Assembly (NCBI RefSeq): GCF_001704275.1
Contig: NZ_CP011533.1
Coordinates: forward strand, 7,998,001-8,062,000
Direction of reading: 5' to 3'
Source of the DNA: Streptomyces noursei ATCC 11455
GTDB lineage: Bacteria > Actinomycetota > Actinomycetes > Streptomycetales > Streptomycetaceae
Length of the DNA: 64,000 bases
Numbering within the stretch: the stretch's first letter is position 1; every line of letters starts with the position of its first letter. A program made the translations under genes and the position numbers. Positions 55,442 through 64,000 of this stretch are shown piece after piece. A model generated the notes under the pieces. The model saw only the letters and a list, made by a program, of their open reading frames with translations. It searched no databases and had not been told where the DNA came from.

Positions 55442-56407
55442 ATGAATGAGTCCGATGTTTGTGCTGGCCGCGACCATGGCGAAGGGCGCCCGTTGGCTCG
55501 TGTGTGACGACAAACCTGGACGCCCTTCTGGCGGCACTGTACGTGTTCATCGACGACCATGTGGCCCCGCGTCGCCGGATCGGGCGACCCCCGAAACTGA
55601 CAGACGCCGAACTGCTGTGCCTGGCCGTCGCCCAGGTCCTGCTGGGCTTTCCCTCACCCAGGCACTGGATCCGCTTCGTACACGCCCGCCTGGGACACCT
55701 CTTTCGCTATCTACCCCAACAGTCCGCCTACAACAAGCGCCTCAACGCAGCCGGCCCGCTGATCAGCCGCGTGATCGAGACCTTGGCCAGGCAGGTTCCC
55801 ACGTGGAACGACAACCTGCGGTTGATCGATTCCACACCTGTGCCCTGCGCGGCCTCCCGCGAGACAGTCAAACGCTCCGACCTGGCCGGGCACGCCGGAT
55901 ACGGCTACTGCCCAAGCCATTCCCGCTTCTTCTGGGGATTCCGGCTCTACCTGCTGACCACCGCCGAGGGCATGCCGGTGTCCTGGTGCCTGGCCAACCC
56001 CAAACTCGGTGAACGCCAGGTGATGACCGCGCTGCTGGAACGCGACCACCACCTCATCCGCTCCGGTCAAGTGATCCTCGCGGACAAGGGCTTCGCCGGG
56101 CGGGAGTTCGAGGCGTTCCTCGAAGAGTGCCTGGGCGTCCATCTGGTGCGGCCGGACATGAAGAACGAGCCTGTCCGACATGGACGCCTGGCCCACGTCC
56201 GCCAGTGGATCGAGGCGGTATTCGACACCCTCAAAGGCCAGCTCAGCCTGGAACAACACGGAGGCCGAACACTCGCCGGTGTCTTCGCCCGCACCGGCCA
56301 ACGACTCCTCGCCCTGGCCACGGTGATCTGGCACAACTGGACCACCAACGCCCCAGCCAAACGATCACTGATCGCGTATGACCACTGAAGACATCGGACT
56401 CATTCAT
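55442..56407 (+). mobile_element. Insertion sequence, IS982-like
   Basis: A 966-base element bounded by perfect 17-base inverted repeats, ATGAATGAGTCCGATGT at the left and its complement at the right, with CTAG on both flanks (55438-55441 and 56408-56411) as the apparent target duplication. Counting CTAG into the repeats gives 21-base arms. It holds one transposase gene. The transposase resembles those annotated as IS982 family; the family assignment is from memory. Confidence 0.85.
55504..56388 (+). CDS. IS transposase (DDE, IS982-like)
   Basis: A 294-residue transposase. Start VTTNLDALLAALYVFIDD; DDE-type acidic positions are in RLIDSTPVPC and ILADKGFAGREFE, with the final Glu probably in RQWIEAVFDTLKGQL. 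RSDLAGHAGYGYCPSHSRFFWG is the typical core. No frameshift or stop is seen, so the element may be active. Perfect terminal repeats also suggest recent insertion. Confidence 0.88.
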   Translation: MTTNLDALLAALYVFIDDHVAPRRRIGRPPKLTDAELLCLAVAQVLLGFPSPRHWIRFVHARLGHLFRYLPQQSAYNKRLNAAGPLISRVIETLARQVPTWNDNLRLIDSTPVPCAASRETVKRSDLAGHAGYGYCPSHSRFFWGFRLYLLTTAEGMPVSWCLANPKLGERQVMTALLERDHHLIRSGQVILADKGFAGREFEAFLEECLGVHLVRPDMKNEPVRHGRLAHVRQWIEAVFDTLKGQLSLEQHGGRTLAGVFARTGQRLLALATVIWHNWTTNAPAKRSLIAYDH

Positions 56408-56426
56408 CTAGATCGTGTCCGATGGG

Positions 56427-57833
56427 TCATGGCCGGGTCCCTCGGTCCGCCGGCAGGTCGCGGACCGCGCGCTCCAGGGCCGTGACGATGCGTCGGACGT
56501 CCTCGGCGGTGGTCCGCCAGTTGCTGAACGCGGCGCGCAGGGCGGGCCGTCCGGCATGGACGGTGGGGGTCAGGAACACCTCGGCGGCCAGGGCATCCGC
56601 GAGGGCGGCGAGGCGCTCGGCGGTGGCGGAGCGGGCCAGGGTGAAGCAGACGACGTTGAGGCGGACCGGGGAGAGCAGTTCCAGGCCGTCGAGGGAGTCG
56701 ACCGCCGCGCCCAGGGTGCGGGCGCCCTCCGCGCAGCGGTCCACGATGTCGCGGTGGCCCTCGTGCCCGTAGGCGCGCAGCGTGAACCAGGTGGCCAGGG
56801 CGCGCAGCCGGCGGGAGTTCTCCGGGGTGAGGTGGACCAGGTCGGGGGTGTCGCCCAGCGGACCCAGGTACGCGGCGGCGTTCTGGAAGACGCGGGCCTG
56901 GAGGTCGCGGCGGCGGGTGAACTGGACCGCGCTGTCGTACGGGACGTTCAGCCACTTGTGCAGATCGACGCAGAGCGAGTCGGCGAGGTCCAGACCGTCG
57001 ACCAGGTGGGCGTGGTCCGGGGAGAGCGCGGCGAAGGCGCCGAACGCGGCGTCGATGTGCAGCCAGCAGTCGTAGCGGTCGCGGAGCGCGGCGAGCGCAC
57101 GGAGGTCGTCGAAGTCGACGGTGTTGACGGTGCCGGCGTTGGCCACGATGACGCAGGGGCCGTCCGCGTCCCGCAGGGCACGTTCCAGCGCGGCCGGGTC
57201 CACCGCCTCGCGGCCGGGCAGGGTGGGGACGGTGACCAGCGCGGACCGGCCGAGGCCGAGCAGCGACAGTGCCTTGGCCACGCTGGAGTGCGGGGTGCCG
57301 GACAGGACCCGGACCGGGCCGAGGGCGGCCGTCCCGTCCTCGGCCGGTGAGATGCCGCGCCGTTCCCCGAGCCACTCGCGGGCGATCGCCAGCCCGACCG
57401 TGTTGGACATGGTGGCGCCGCTGACCAACGCGCCCTCGTGGGCGTCCGACAGCCCGAAGAGCGTGCGCAGCCACCCCACCGTCTCCCGCTCCAGGTGCTG
57501 TCCGGTGGCGTCCAGGGACGACATGGAGTTCTGGTCGGTGGCGCCGGTCAGCCAGTCACCGGCGAGGGCGGCAGGGGTCACGCCGCCGGTGACGAAGCCG
57601 AGGTAGCGCGGGCCGGCACTGGCCGACAGACCGGGCTGCCAGCGCGCCGCGAAGTCCGCCAGGGCGTCCCGCAGTCCGGTGCCGCGCACGGGCAGCGGCC
57701 GCGGCTCGGGAGCTGGCCGGGCGGGGACGACCGGCGCCTCGGCGAGGCCGTCGAGGAAGGCCGCGGCCCGTTCCCGGGTGGCCTCCAACAGGTCGGGCAG
57801 CGCGGCGAGATCGGCGGCGAGGTGGGGGTGCAC
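56427..57833 (-). CDS. PLP-dependent group II decarboxylase
   Basis: A 468-residue PLP enzyme of the aromatic-amino-acid/glutamate decarboxylase fold group. The cofactor lysine is Lys293 in VDLHKWLNVPYD, and the Asp that contacts the pyridine is in WLHIDAAFGAFA. PHSSVAKALSLLG carries the ring-stacking His. GGAG lies about 7 bases before the GTG giving VHPHLAADL. The substrate is an L-amino acid, most probably aromatic, but not fixed. The IS ends 20 bases past its stop. Confidence 0.87.
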   Translation of the reverse strand: MHPHLAADLAALPDLLEATRERAAAFLDGLAEAPVVPARPAPEPRPLPVRGTGLRDALADFAARWQPGLSASAGPRYLGFVTGGVTPAALAGDWLTGATDQNSMSSLDATGQHLERETVGWLRTLFGLSDAHEGALVSGATMSNTVGLAIAREWLGERRGISPAEDGTAALGPVRVLSGTPHSSVAKALSLLGLGRSALVTVPTLPGREAVDPAALERALRDADGPCVIVANAGTVNTVDFDDLRALAALRDRYDCWLHIDAAFGAFAALSPDHAHLVDGLDLADSLCVDLHKWLNVPYDSAVQFTRRRDLQARVFQNAAAYLGPLGDTPDLVHLTPENSRRLRALATWFTLRAYGHEGHRDIVDRCAEGARTLGAAVDSLDGLELLSPVRLNVVCFTLARSATAERLAALADALAAEVFLTPTVHAGRPALRAAFSNWRTTAEDVRRIVTALERAVRDLPADRGTRP

Positions 57834-57954
57834 GGTGTGCTCCGTTCGTCGGGTCGGGACGACCGAACCTAGCCGGGGGCGGGCCCCCGTCTCCTGATCC
57901 AATTGCAGGAAAGTGGACCGGAATCGGGGCGGGGGAGCGGATCGGGGGCGGGAC

Positions 57955-58842
57955 CTATGCGGGCGCCGCGACGGCCGACCGGCCCGGGGCGTCCGCGGTG
58001 CCGGGGGCCGGTGCCGCCTCGGACGCCTCGGCGGCGCGCCGCTCGTCCAGGAACGCGGCGATCAGGGCCGCGAATCCGGCCGGGTCCTCGCCCGGGGCAC
58101 CGTGCCCGGCGTCGATCTCCTGGTAGCGGGTGTGCGGGATCCCGGCCAGCAGCGCCTGCTGCTGATCGGCGCCCATGATCCGGTCGTGGGCGCTGGCCAG
58201 CACCAGCGTCGGCGCCGTGACCCGGCCGAGCAGCGGCCGCAGGTCCACCGACAGGTCCACCTCGATCTGCCGGGCGATGCCGGGCGCCAGTGTGGCGGCC
58301 AGCGTCCGCACCAGTTCCTCGTTCGCCGCGGTGTCGGTCCGTTCCCAGTACCGGGGGCCGAACGCCATCAGCGGCAGCATCCGGGCGAAGTGCGCGGTGC
58401 CGTGCTCGGCGTCGGTGCGCAGCAGGTCGAGCCAGTAGGCGAATTCGGCGCGCAGCCGGGTGTCGGTGCGGACCCAGCCGGCGTGCAGGACCAGCGAGCG
58501 GATCCGTCCGGGGTGGTGGGCGGCGAGGTGGGTGGCGATCGCGGCGCCGAGCGAGTGGCCGACCAGGTGGAAGCGGTCCAGGCCGGCGTGGTCGGCCGCG
58601 GCCAGCACCTCGTCCGCGAGGTCCGCCAGGGTGAGCGGGCCGCCGTGGTCGGTGGTGTCGCCGGAGCCCGAGTAGTCCGGCGCGACCACGGTGAAGCGGT
58701 CGGCGACGGCTTCGGTCAGCGGCCCCCACTGCGCACGGGTGGCGCCGGTGCCGTGCACCAGCACCAGCCCCGGGCCGGTCCCGGTGCGGTCGTACGCGAT
58801 GCTGGCGGCGCCGTCGGCGAGGGGTACCTGGGTGACGGGCAT
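57955..58842 (-). CDS. Alpha/beta hydrolase
   Basis: A 295-residue alpha/beta hydrolase. Oxyanion-hole segment VLVHGTGATRAQW, nucleophile elbow VGHSLGAAIA (Ser), Asp in ASAHDRIMG and His in DAGHGAPGEDP form the catalytic set. GAAGGAG is near the ATG giving MPVTQVPL. It lies 38 bases after a paralogous hydrolase, presumably in one operon under the divergent LysR gene. Substrate unknown. Confidence 0.86.
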   Translation of the reverse strand: MPVTQVPLADGAASIAYDRTGTGPGLVLVHGTGATRAQWGPLTEAVADRFTVVAPDYSGSGDTTDHGGPLTLADLADEVLAAADHAGLDRFHLVGHSLGAAIATHLAAHHPGRIRSLVLHAGWVRTDTRLRAEFAYWLDLLRTDAEHGTAHFARMLPLMAFGPRYWERTDTAANEELVRTLAATLAPGIARQIEVDLSVDLRPLLGRVTAPTLVLASAHDRIMGADQQQALLAGIPHTRYQEIDAGHGAPGEDPAGFAALIAAFLDERRAAEASEAAPAPGTADAPGRSAVAAPA

Positions 58843-58880
58843 GGAGGTCTCCTTCGAGGGGGTGGGGTGAGGTGGGGTGT

Positions 58881-59681
58881 TCAGGAGCGGGTGTGGGCCG
58901 AGGCCGCGGCCGGGGCGATCCGGGCGAGTGCGGAGCGCAGTGCGGCGTTGAACGCGTCGGGTCGCTCCTGCTGCGGCATGTGTCCGGCGCCGCGGATGAC
59001 GCCGACCTCGGCGCCCGGCGTGAGAGCGGCGCAGGTGCGGGCCACCTCCAGCGGGATCGAGGTGTCCAGCTCGCCGTGCAGGTAGTGGATCGGCACCTGC
59101 AGCGCGGGCAGGAGCGGCCGCGGGTCGTAGCTGCCGGCGGAGACGAAGTGCTGGTCGATGTGGACCCCGGAGTCCAGGATCTGCCGGACCGTCCAGTCCA
59201 CGAGCGCGGGCGAGGTGCCCGGCGCGTACCACCCGGGGACCCAGCCGGCGAGCGTGCCGGCCCGGTCCAGGCGCAGGCCCGCCATCAGCTCCGTCATCGG
59301 CATCCCCGTGGACGGCCAGTACCCCGGTCCGTCCACCGCGATCACGCCGCTGATCAACTCGGGTCGCCGCACCCCCAGTTCGGTGCCGAAGGTCGCCCCG
59401 ATCGACGAGCCGACGACCACCGGCCGGTCCAGGCGCAGCGCGCCGATCAGCGCCACCAGGTCGCTGACCACGCCGGCGGTGGTGTTGCCCCGCAGCGGGC
59501 GGGCCGACCGCCCGCAGCCCCGCCAGTCGACGGTGACCACCCGGTGGTCCTGGGTGAAGTCCGGCAGCTGCGCGCCCCAGACCCGGCCGCTGGTGCCCCA
59601 GCCGTGCAGGAACAGCAGCGCGGGGCCGGTCCCCTCGTCCTCGTAGTAGAGGGTGGTGTCGTTGACGTCCAGGTACGGCAT
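58881..59681 (-). CDS. Alpha/beta hydrolase, first gene of hydrolase pair
   Basis: A 266-residue alpha/beta hydrolase: LLFLHGWGTSGRVW, nucleophile elbow VGSSIGATFG (Ser), LHGELDTSIPL (Asp) and GAGHMPQQERP (His). VDWRGCGRSARP between them is the standard loop. GGAGGAG precedes MPYLDVND. It faces the LysR gene and is upstream of a second hydrolase. Haloperoxidase-like or carboxylesterase activity is possible. Confidence 0.87.
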   Translation of the reverse strand: MPYLDVNDTTLYYEDEGTGPALLFLHGWGTSGRVWGAQLPDFTQDHRVVTVDWRGCGRSARPLRGNTTAGVVSDLVALIGALRLDRPVVVGSSIGATFGTELGVRRPELISGVIAVDGPGYWPSTGMPMTELMAGLRLDRAGTLAGWVPGWYAPGTSPALVDWTVRQILDSGVHIDQHFVSAGSYDPRPLLPALQVPIHYLHGELDTSIPLEVARTCAALTPGAEVGVIRGAGHMPQQERPDAFNAALRSALARIAPAAASAHTRS

Positions 59682-59830
59682 GGCGGTCTCCTCCGACCTT
59701 GTGACCCCTGCGGGCCGCGCGGTGTGTGACGTCCTCAGCCAACCGCGATCACCTCCGCCGACCAATGGGCGATCCGCGCCTACACTCATCGCGTACGGTG
59801 ATCAATGCGGGTCACGGCGAACGGGGGGCC

Positions 59831-60763
59831 ATGGAGATCCGACAGCTGCGCTACTTCCTGACGGTGGCGGAGGAACTGCACTTCGGGCGGGCGGCCGAGC
59901 GGCTGCACATCGTGCAGTCCGCGGTCAGCCAGCAGCTCCGCCGGCTCGAACGCGAGCTGGGCACGGAGCTGTTCGCCCGCTCCACCCGCGTCGTCCGGCT
60001 CACCGAGGCCGGCGACCGGCTCCTGCCGTACGCCAGGGAGATGCTCGCCCTCCAGGCCCGGGCCCGGGAGGCCATCGACGAACTGCGCGCCGAACGGGCC
60101 GCGACGGTGCGGCTCGGCACCAGCTCCGGACTGGGCGCGCGGCTGGACGCCCTGCTCGCCGCGTTCGACCGGCGCGCCGACCACGCCCAGCTGGAGCTCG
60201 TCGCCGGCAGCACGGAGGAACGCCTGGCGAAGGTGCGCGCCGGCGACCTGGACGCCACCCTCCTGCGCGGTGAACGGACCGACTCCGGGCTGGAGTTCCT
60301 GCCGCTGTGGCAGGACGCGCTGATGGCGGCGCTGCCCGCGCGGCACGAGCTCGCCGCGCGGGAGAGCGTCGAGCTGTCCGGGCTCGCCGGGCTGCCGCTG
60401 CGGCTCTCCCCGCACACCCGCAACCCCGCGCTCCACGACCTGGTCATGCGCTCCTGCCGGGAGGCCGGCTTCGAGCCCGTCCAGGGACCGGAGTTCACCA
60501 ACGCCCAGGACACCCTCGCCGCCATCGGTTACGGCAAACCGTCCTGGACGGTCTTCTACGCCCCGCACGCCGACCAACTCCCGGTCCCGGGCGTGGTGTT
60601 CCGCCCGCTCGCCGGGCCGGCACCGGTCATGCGGGCCTATCTCGCGGTGCGGACCGGACCACCCGGGGTCGGTCTGCGCGCCCTGATCGAGGCGTGCTAC
60701 GAGGCCGCGGAGGACGACACGCCCCAGGGGCCGTCCGACGGGTCGGGGGCGGACAGGCCCTAG
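59831..60763 (+). CDS. LysR-family transcriptional regulator
   Basis: A 310-residue LysR regulator. The HTH is FLTVAEELHFGRAAERLHIVQSAVSQQLRRLE (residues 9-40), and the periplasmic-binding-like effector domain follows from about 90. It is divergent from the two hydrolases with a 149-base gap, the usual arrangement for an activator and its target. The ATG giving MEIRQLRYF has a G-rich ribosome site. Confidence 0.9.
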   Translation: MEIRQLRYFLTVAEELHFGRAAERLHIVQSAVSQQLRRLERELGTELFARSTRVVRLTEAGDRLLPYAREMLALQARAREAIDELRAERAATVRLGTSSGLGARLDALLAAFDRRADHAQLELVAGSTEERLAKVRAGDLDATLLRGERTDSGLEFLPLWQDALMAALPARHELAARESVELSGLAGLPLRLSPHTRNPALHDLVMRSCREAGFEPVQGPEFTNAQDTLAAIGYGKPSWTVFYAPHADQLPVPGVVFRPLAGPAPVMRAYLAVRTGPPGVGLRALIEACYEAAEDDTPQGPSDGSGADRP

Positions 60764-61452
60764 CTCGCGCGGGCCCGGGCGTACCGGTGTTCCGGGCGCC
60801 CGGTGTCGCCGTATTTCAGGGTGAGGCTGATGCGGCCGGTGCGTTCGAGGTGCTTGAGGTAGCGCTGGGCGGTGGAGCGGCTGACGCCGGCGCGTTCGGC
60901 GACCTCGTGGGCGGAGAGCGGCAGCCCGGCCTCGTCCAGGATGCGGCGGATCAGGTCGACGGTCGCCGCCGAGTGGCCCTTGGGCAGTTCGGTGTGCGGG
61001 GAGTCCGGGGTGCGCAGTGCGGCGAAGATCCGGTCCACCTGCTCCTGGCCGGCCTCGCCCCGGCCGCCGACGCCCTCGACGGTGCGGCGGAGCGCGGCAT
61101 AGCCGTCGAGCTTGGCGCGCAGCCCCGAGAAGCCGAACGGCTTGACCAGGTACTGCAGGGCGCCGTACCGCATCGCGGCCTGCACCGTCGCCACGTCCCG
61201 GGCCGCGGTCACCATGATCACGTCGGTGTGGTGGCCCATCTGGCGCAGCCGCCGCACCAGGGTCAGACCCGTCTCGTCCGGCAAGTAGTGGTCGAGCAGC
61301 ACCAGGTCGACGTGGCCGCGCTCCAACGTGGCCAGCGCCTGGGCCGCGGTGTGGGCGCGGCCGACGACCCGGAAGCCGGGCACCTGGGACACATACGCGG
61401 CATTGATCTCCGCGACGCGGAAGTCGTCGTCCACGACAAGGACATCGATCAA
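60760..61452 (-). CDS. CitB/DcuR-type response regulator
   Basis: A 230-residue response regulator. The receiver has acidic VVDDD (8-10), phosphoacceptor Asp54 in LVLLDHYLPDETG and Lys in YLVKPFGF. The C-terminal region has an HTH LPLSAHEVAERAGVSRSTAQRYLKHL typical of the CitB/DcuR family. The TTG start overlaps the kinase stop (TTGA) and has GGAGAG 6 bases upstream, so both are co-translated. Confidence 0.88.
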   Translation of the reverse strand: MIDVLVVDDDFRVAEINAAYVSQVPGFRVVGRAHTAAQALATLERGHVDLVLLDHYLPDETGLTLVRRLRQMGHHTDVIMVTAARDVATVQAAMRYGALQYLVKPFGFSGLRAKLDGYAALRRTVEGVGGRGEAGQEQVDRIFAALRTPDSPHTELPKGHSAATVDLIRRILDEAGLPLSAHEVAERAGVSRSTAQRYLKHLERTGRISLTLKYGDTGRPEHRYARARAS

Positions 61453-63089
61453 GGTGACTCTCCTGTGGCCGTGAGCTGACGAATCGGGGGGTGGAGGTCG
61501 GGCGACAGGGCCTCGGGCAGGACGACGGTGAAGACCGCGCCGCCGCCCGCGCGGGCGGTGACCCGGGCCATCCCGCCGTAGCGTTCGGACAGCCGGCGCA
61601 CCAGCGCCAGGCCGAGCCCCCGGCCCCGGGAGGCGACGGTGGCGGTCTTGGTGGACCAGCCCTCGGCGAAGATCCGGTCGCGCATCTCGGGCGGCACGCC
61701 CGGCCCGGTATCGCTGACCCGGACGACCGCGGTGCTGCCCTCGGCACGCAGCTCCACCTCGACGAACGGATCGGCGCCGCGGCGCTCGGCGGTGGCGTCC
61801 AGCGCGTTGTCGATCAGATTGCCCAGGACCGTGACCAGGTCGCGCGGGTCCACCACCGCGTCCGGCAGCAGCGTGCCGGAGGACACCCGCAGCGCGACAC
61901 CGCGCTCGGCGGCGATCGCCGCCTTGCCGACCAGCAGCGCGGACAGCAGCGGGTCGTGCACCCGCTCGGCGATCTGCTCCGCGGACGCCCGATGGGCGCT
62001 GGCCACCTCGGCGACGAACTCCACCGCCATGTCGTACCGGCCGAGTTCGAGCAGCCCGCGCACCGTGTGCAGCTGGTTGGCGTGCTCGTGGTCCTGGGCG
62101 CGCAGGGCGTCCAACAGGCCCTGGGTGCTGTCCAGTTCCCGGCCCAGCAGCTCCAGTTCGGTGCGGTCCCGCAGGGTCACCACCGCGCCCCCGTCCCGGG
62201 TGGCGACGCGGTTGGCGACCAGCACCCGGCCGCCGCTGATCGCCAGCAGGTCGCCGCCGGCCACCCGGCCGGCCAGCACGTCGGTGGTGCGGCCCGGCGG
62301 CAGCACCTCGTCCAGGGCCCGGCCGGCGGCGCCGGCGTCCAGGCCCAGCAGCCGCCCCGCCTCGTCGTTCACCAGCCGGATCCGGCCCCGCCGGTCGAAC
62401 GCCACCACGCCCTCGCGGATGCCGTGCAGCATCGCCTCCCGCTCGTCCAGCAGCGCGGAGATGTCGGCGGTGGCCACCCCGTGCGTGCGGCGGCGCAGGC
62501 TCCGGGCGACCACCACCGCGGCCAGCACCCCGGCCGCCAGCGCCGCGCCCGCGTACCGCAGCAGCCCCGGGATGGTGCCGAGCAGCAGGCCGTGCACGCT
62601 GTCGTAGGCGATGCCGACCGAGACCGCGCCGACGATCGCGCCGTCGTCGTCGCGCAGCGGCACCTTCGCGCGGGCCGACCGGCCCAGCGTGCCGGTGTCG
62701 ATCTGGCGGACCTCCTTGCCGGCCAGCGTCCGGCTGGGGTCGGTGGAGACGTGATGGCCGATCTCCGCGGCGTTGGTGTGCGACCAGCGGACCCCGCGGG
62801 TGTCCATCACGACGACGTACAGCGCCCCGGTCGACCGCCGGATCCGCTCCGCGGTGGACTGCACCGGGCCTCCCGGGGCCGGCACGGTGGCCTGCACCTC
62901 GCGGGCCAGCTCCGGGTCGGCGGCCGTGGTCTGGGCGATGGCCAGGGCCCGGCGCATCGCCTGGTCGTCCAGGGCGTGGCCGAGCGGGGCTAGGAACAGC
63001 CCGGTGGCCAGCACCATCACACCGGTGGTGATGACCAGCTGCGCGGTCAGGACCTGCGCGAAGACGCGACGGGGCCAGTGGATCCGCAT
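61449..63089 (-). CDS. CitA/DcuS-type sensor histidine kinase
   Basis: A 546-residue sensor. Transmembrane helix 1 (about 9-33, VFAQVLTAQLVITTGVMVLA), an extracytoplasmic PAS-like sensor (about 34-172) and helix 2 (about 177-196) are followed by a cytoplasmic PAS domain (about 215-305). The kinase core starts AQDHEHANQLHTVRGLLELG, with the His residues at 334 and 336, and the ATPase domain has NLIDNALDA and SDTGPGVPP. The layout matches citrate/C4-dicarboxylate sensors. The ligand may be a small carboxylate. It diverges from an ABC transporter gene that is the likely target. Confidence 0.89.
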   Translation of the reverse strand: MRIHWPRRVFAQVLTAQLVITTGVMVLATGLFLAPLGHALDDQAMRRALAIAQTTAADPELAREVQATVPAPGGPVQSTAERIRRSTGALYVVVMDTRGVRWSHTNAAEIGHHVSTDPSRTLAGKEVRQIDTGTLGRSARAKVPLRDDDGAIVGAVSVGIAYDSVHGLLLGTIPGLLRYAGAALAAGVLAAVVVARSLRRRTHGVATADISALLDEREAMLHGIREGVVAFDRRGRIRLVNDEAGRLLGLDAGAAGRALDEVLPPGRTTDVLAGRVAGGDLLAISGGRVLVANRVATRDGGAVVTLRDRTELELLGRELDSTQGLLDALRAQDHEHANQLHTVRGLLELGRYDMAVEFVAEVASAHRASAEQIAERVHDPLLSALLVGKAAIAAERGVALRVSSGTLLPDAVVDPRDLVTVLGNLIDNALDATAERRGADPFVEVELRAEGSTAVVRVSDTGPGVPPEMRDRIFAEGWSTKTATVASRGRGLGLALVRRLSERYGGMARVTARAGGGAVFTVVLPEALSPDLHPPIRQLTATGESP

Positions 63090-63223
63090 GCGGTCCCCCC
63101 TGTCTCGGCCGGCCCTCCGCGGGATGCGGAACCGACGCCTTCCGTTCATGACGCTGTCTGTTGATCTCGTGTGAACGCAACGTAAGCCGCCGCGGCCCGG
63201 CTGCCCAGACCCCGTCGAACTTT

Positions 63224-63256
63224 TGTTGTTCTAGCGTGAGCAAAATGGGCACAACA
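63224..63256. promoter_or_regulatory. Inverted repeat TGTTGT...ACAACA in the kinase/ABC intergenic region
   Basis: TGTTGT (63224-63229) and ACAACA (63251-63256) are 21 bases apart in an AT-richer patch, and TTGCGC occurs twice further downstream. This is a possible response-regulator site for the divergent promoters. Confidence 0.4.
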
Positions 63257-63332
63257 GGGTTTGCGCGCAGAAAGACGGCTTGCGCCCACAAGGCTGCCGC
63301 GGTGGCCCGCACCGCTCCTAGCCTCCCGGTCC

Positions 63333-64000
63333 ATGAACAGCCACACGAGCCCCGCCATCGAGCTACGGGGAGCGAGCAAGACCTTCCGCACCCCCTCGGG
63401 CGGTCTGCACACCGCCGTCCGGGACCTGGACCTGACCGTGGAGCGCGGCGAGTTCGTCGCCGTCGTCGGGCCCACCGGGTGCGGTAAGTCCACGACCCTG
63501 ACGCTGGTCAGCGGCCTGGAGGAGCCCACCGAGGGCGAGGTGCTGGTGGCCGGCGAGCCGGTCCGCGGTATCGGCGACAAGGTCGGCTTCGTCTTCCAGC
63601 AGGACGCCGTCTTCCCCTGGCGGACCGTGCTCTCCAACGTCATGGCCGGCCCGCGCTTCCGCGGCGTCCCCAAGACCGAGGCCAGGGAGCGGGCCCGTGA
63701 ATGGCTTGCCCGGGTCGGCCTGGCCGCCTTCGAGGACCGCTATCCGCACCAGCTCTCCGGCGGCCAGCGCAAGCGCGTCGCGCTCGCCGCGACCTTCGTC
63801 AACGACCCCGAGATCCTGCTCATGGACGAGCCGTTCTCCGCGCTCGACGTGCAGACCCGGGCCCTGATGTCCGACGAGCTCCTCGACCTGTGGTCCGGCA
63901 CCGGCGCCTCCGTCGTCTTCGTCACCCACGACCTGGAGGAGTCGATCGCGCTGGCCGACAAGGTCGTGGTGATGACCGCCGGCCCCGCCACCGTCAAGGA
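63333..64000 (+). CDS. ABC transporter ATPase (nitrate/sulfonate/taurine type), 3' end outside window
   Basis: The first 222 residues of an NrtD/SsuB/TauB-like ATPase. Walker A is GPTGCGKSTT, the Q-loop is FVFQQDAVFPWR, the signature is LSGGQRKRVAL, Walker B is ILLMDEPFSALD and the switch His is in VTHDLEES. The start is ATG giving MNSHTSPA. This subfamily energises uptake of small anions or thiamine precursors, and permease and binding-protein genes probably follow outside the window. It is divergent from the CitA/CitB-type system. Confidence 0.9.
   Translation, partial: MNSHTSPAIELRGASKTFRTPSGGLHTAVRDLDLTVERGEFVAVVGPTGCGKSTTLTLVSGLEEPTEGEVLVAGEPVRGIGDKVGFVFQQDAVFPWRTVLSNVMAGPRFRGVPKTEARERAREWLARVGLAAFEDRYPHQLSGGQRKRVALAATFVNDPEILLMDEPFSALDVQTRALMSDELLDLWSGTGASVVFVTHDLEESIALADKVVVMTAGPATVK

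Overview
The window is high-GC actinobacterial chromosome, almost certainly Streptomyces or a close relative. The evidence is GC-rich third codon positions, frequent GTG/TTG starts, mycothiol-dependent enzymes, DUF5954- and DUF4389-type proteins, and rare TTA codons in two genes. It starts inside a cupin gene and ends inside an ABC-transporter ATPase gene. I saw no rRNA, tRNA or CRISPR array. One intact insertion sequence lies at 55.4-56.4 kb.

Layout. 0-6 kb: cupin and GlxA-like AraC regulator (divergent), zinc alcohol dehydrogenase, glutamate decarboxylase, DUF4389 membrane protein, acetyltransferase. 6.2-11.1 kb: the most unusual locus, a small EACC1-type protein followed by a 1458-residue protein that joins a caspase-like protease to four FtsK/EccC-type ATPase modules. 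11.5-18.7 kb: small membrane protein with a TTA codon, RodA-like SEDS protein, two methyltransferases, APC permease, MarR regulator with a clear operator, C39-like peptidase. 18.8-24.5 kb: metallo-hydrolase, Nudix hydrolase, DUF5954 protein, P-loop kinase, acetyltransferase, ArsB/NhaD-type permease with a universal-stress protein.

24.5-29.4 kb is an accessory-looking stretch. It has a secreted HNH nuclease overlapped by a small downstream gene, a remnant of a serine-protease gene, a small tyrosine phosphatase, decayed hexanucleotide tracts, a strong inverted repeat, and a two-gene regulatory operon whose second, sigma-like gene carries a TTA codon. 29.7-34.2 kb: an ABC exporter fused to a Nudix domain, a 58-residue degenerate cold-shock protein, an ArsR-type regulator broken by an internal deletion, and a second P-loop kinase.

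34.3-44.7 kb reads as a complete glycine-betaine degradation locus. A ferredoxin reductase and a Rieske ferredoxin lie divergent to an IclR regulator. These are followed by S-(hydroxymethyl)mycothiol dehydrogenase, dimethylglycine dehydrogenase, sarcosine oxidase, a GbcA-like Rieske oxygenase and a permease. Together they would take betaine through dimethylglycine and sarcosine to glycine, while mycothiol dehydrogenase detoxifies the formaldehyde released at each demethylation.

44.9-64 kb: NmtR nickel/cobalt sensor, carbon-nitrogen hydrolase, a FadR-asparaginase-aspartase operon (Asn to Asp to fumarate), a long-form GAPDH, an SDR/MerR divergent pair, a secreted adenosine-deaminase-like protein, an acetyltransferase whose upstream region is cut by the insertion sequence, a PLP decarboxylase, two alpha/beta hydrolases divergent to a LysR regulator, and a citrate-type two-component system divergent to an NrtD/SsuB-type ABC ATPase.
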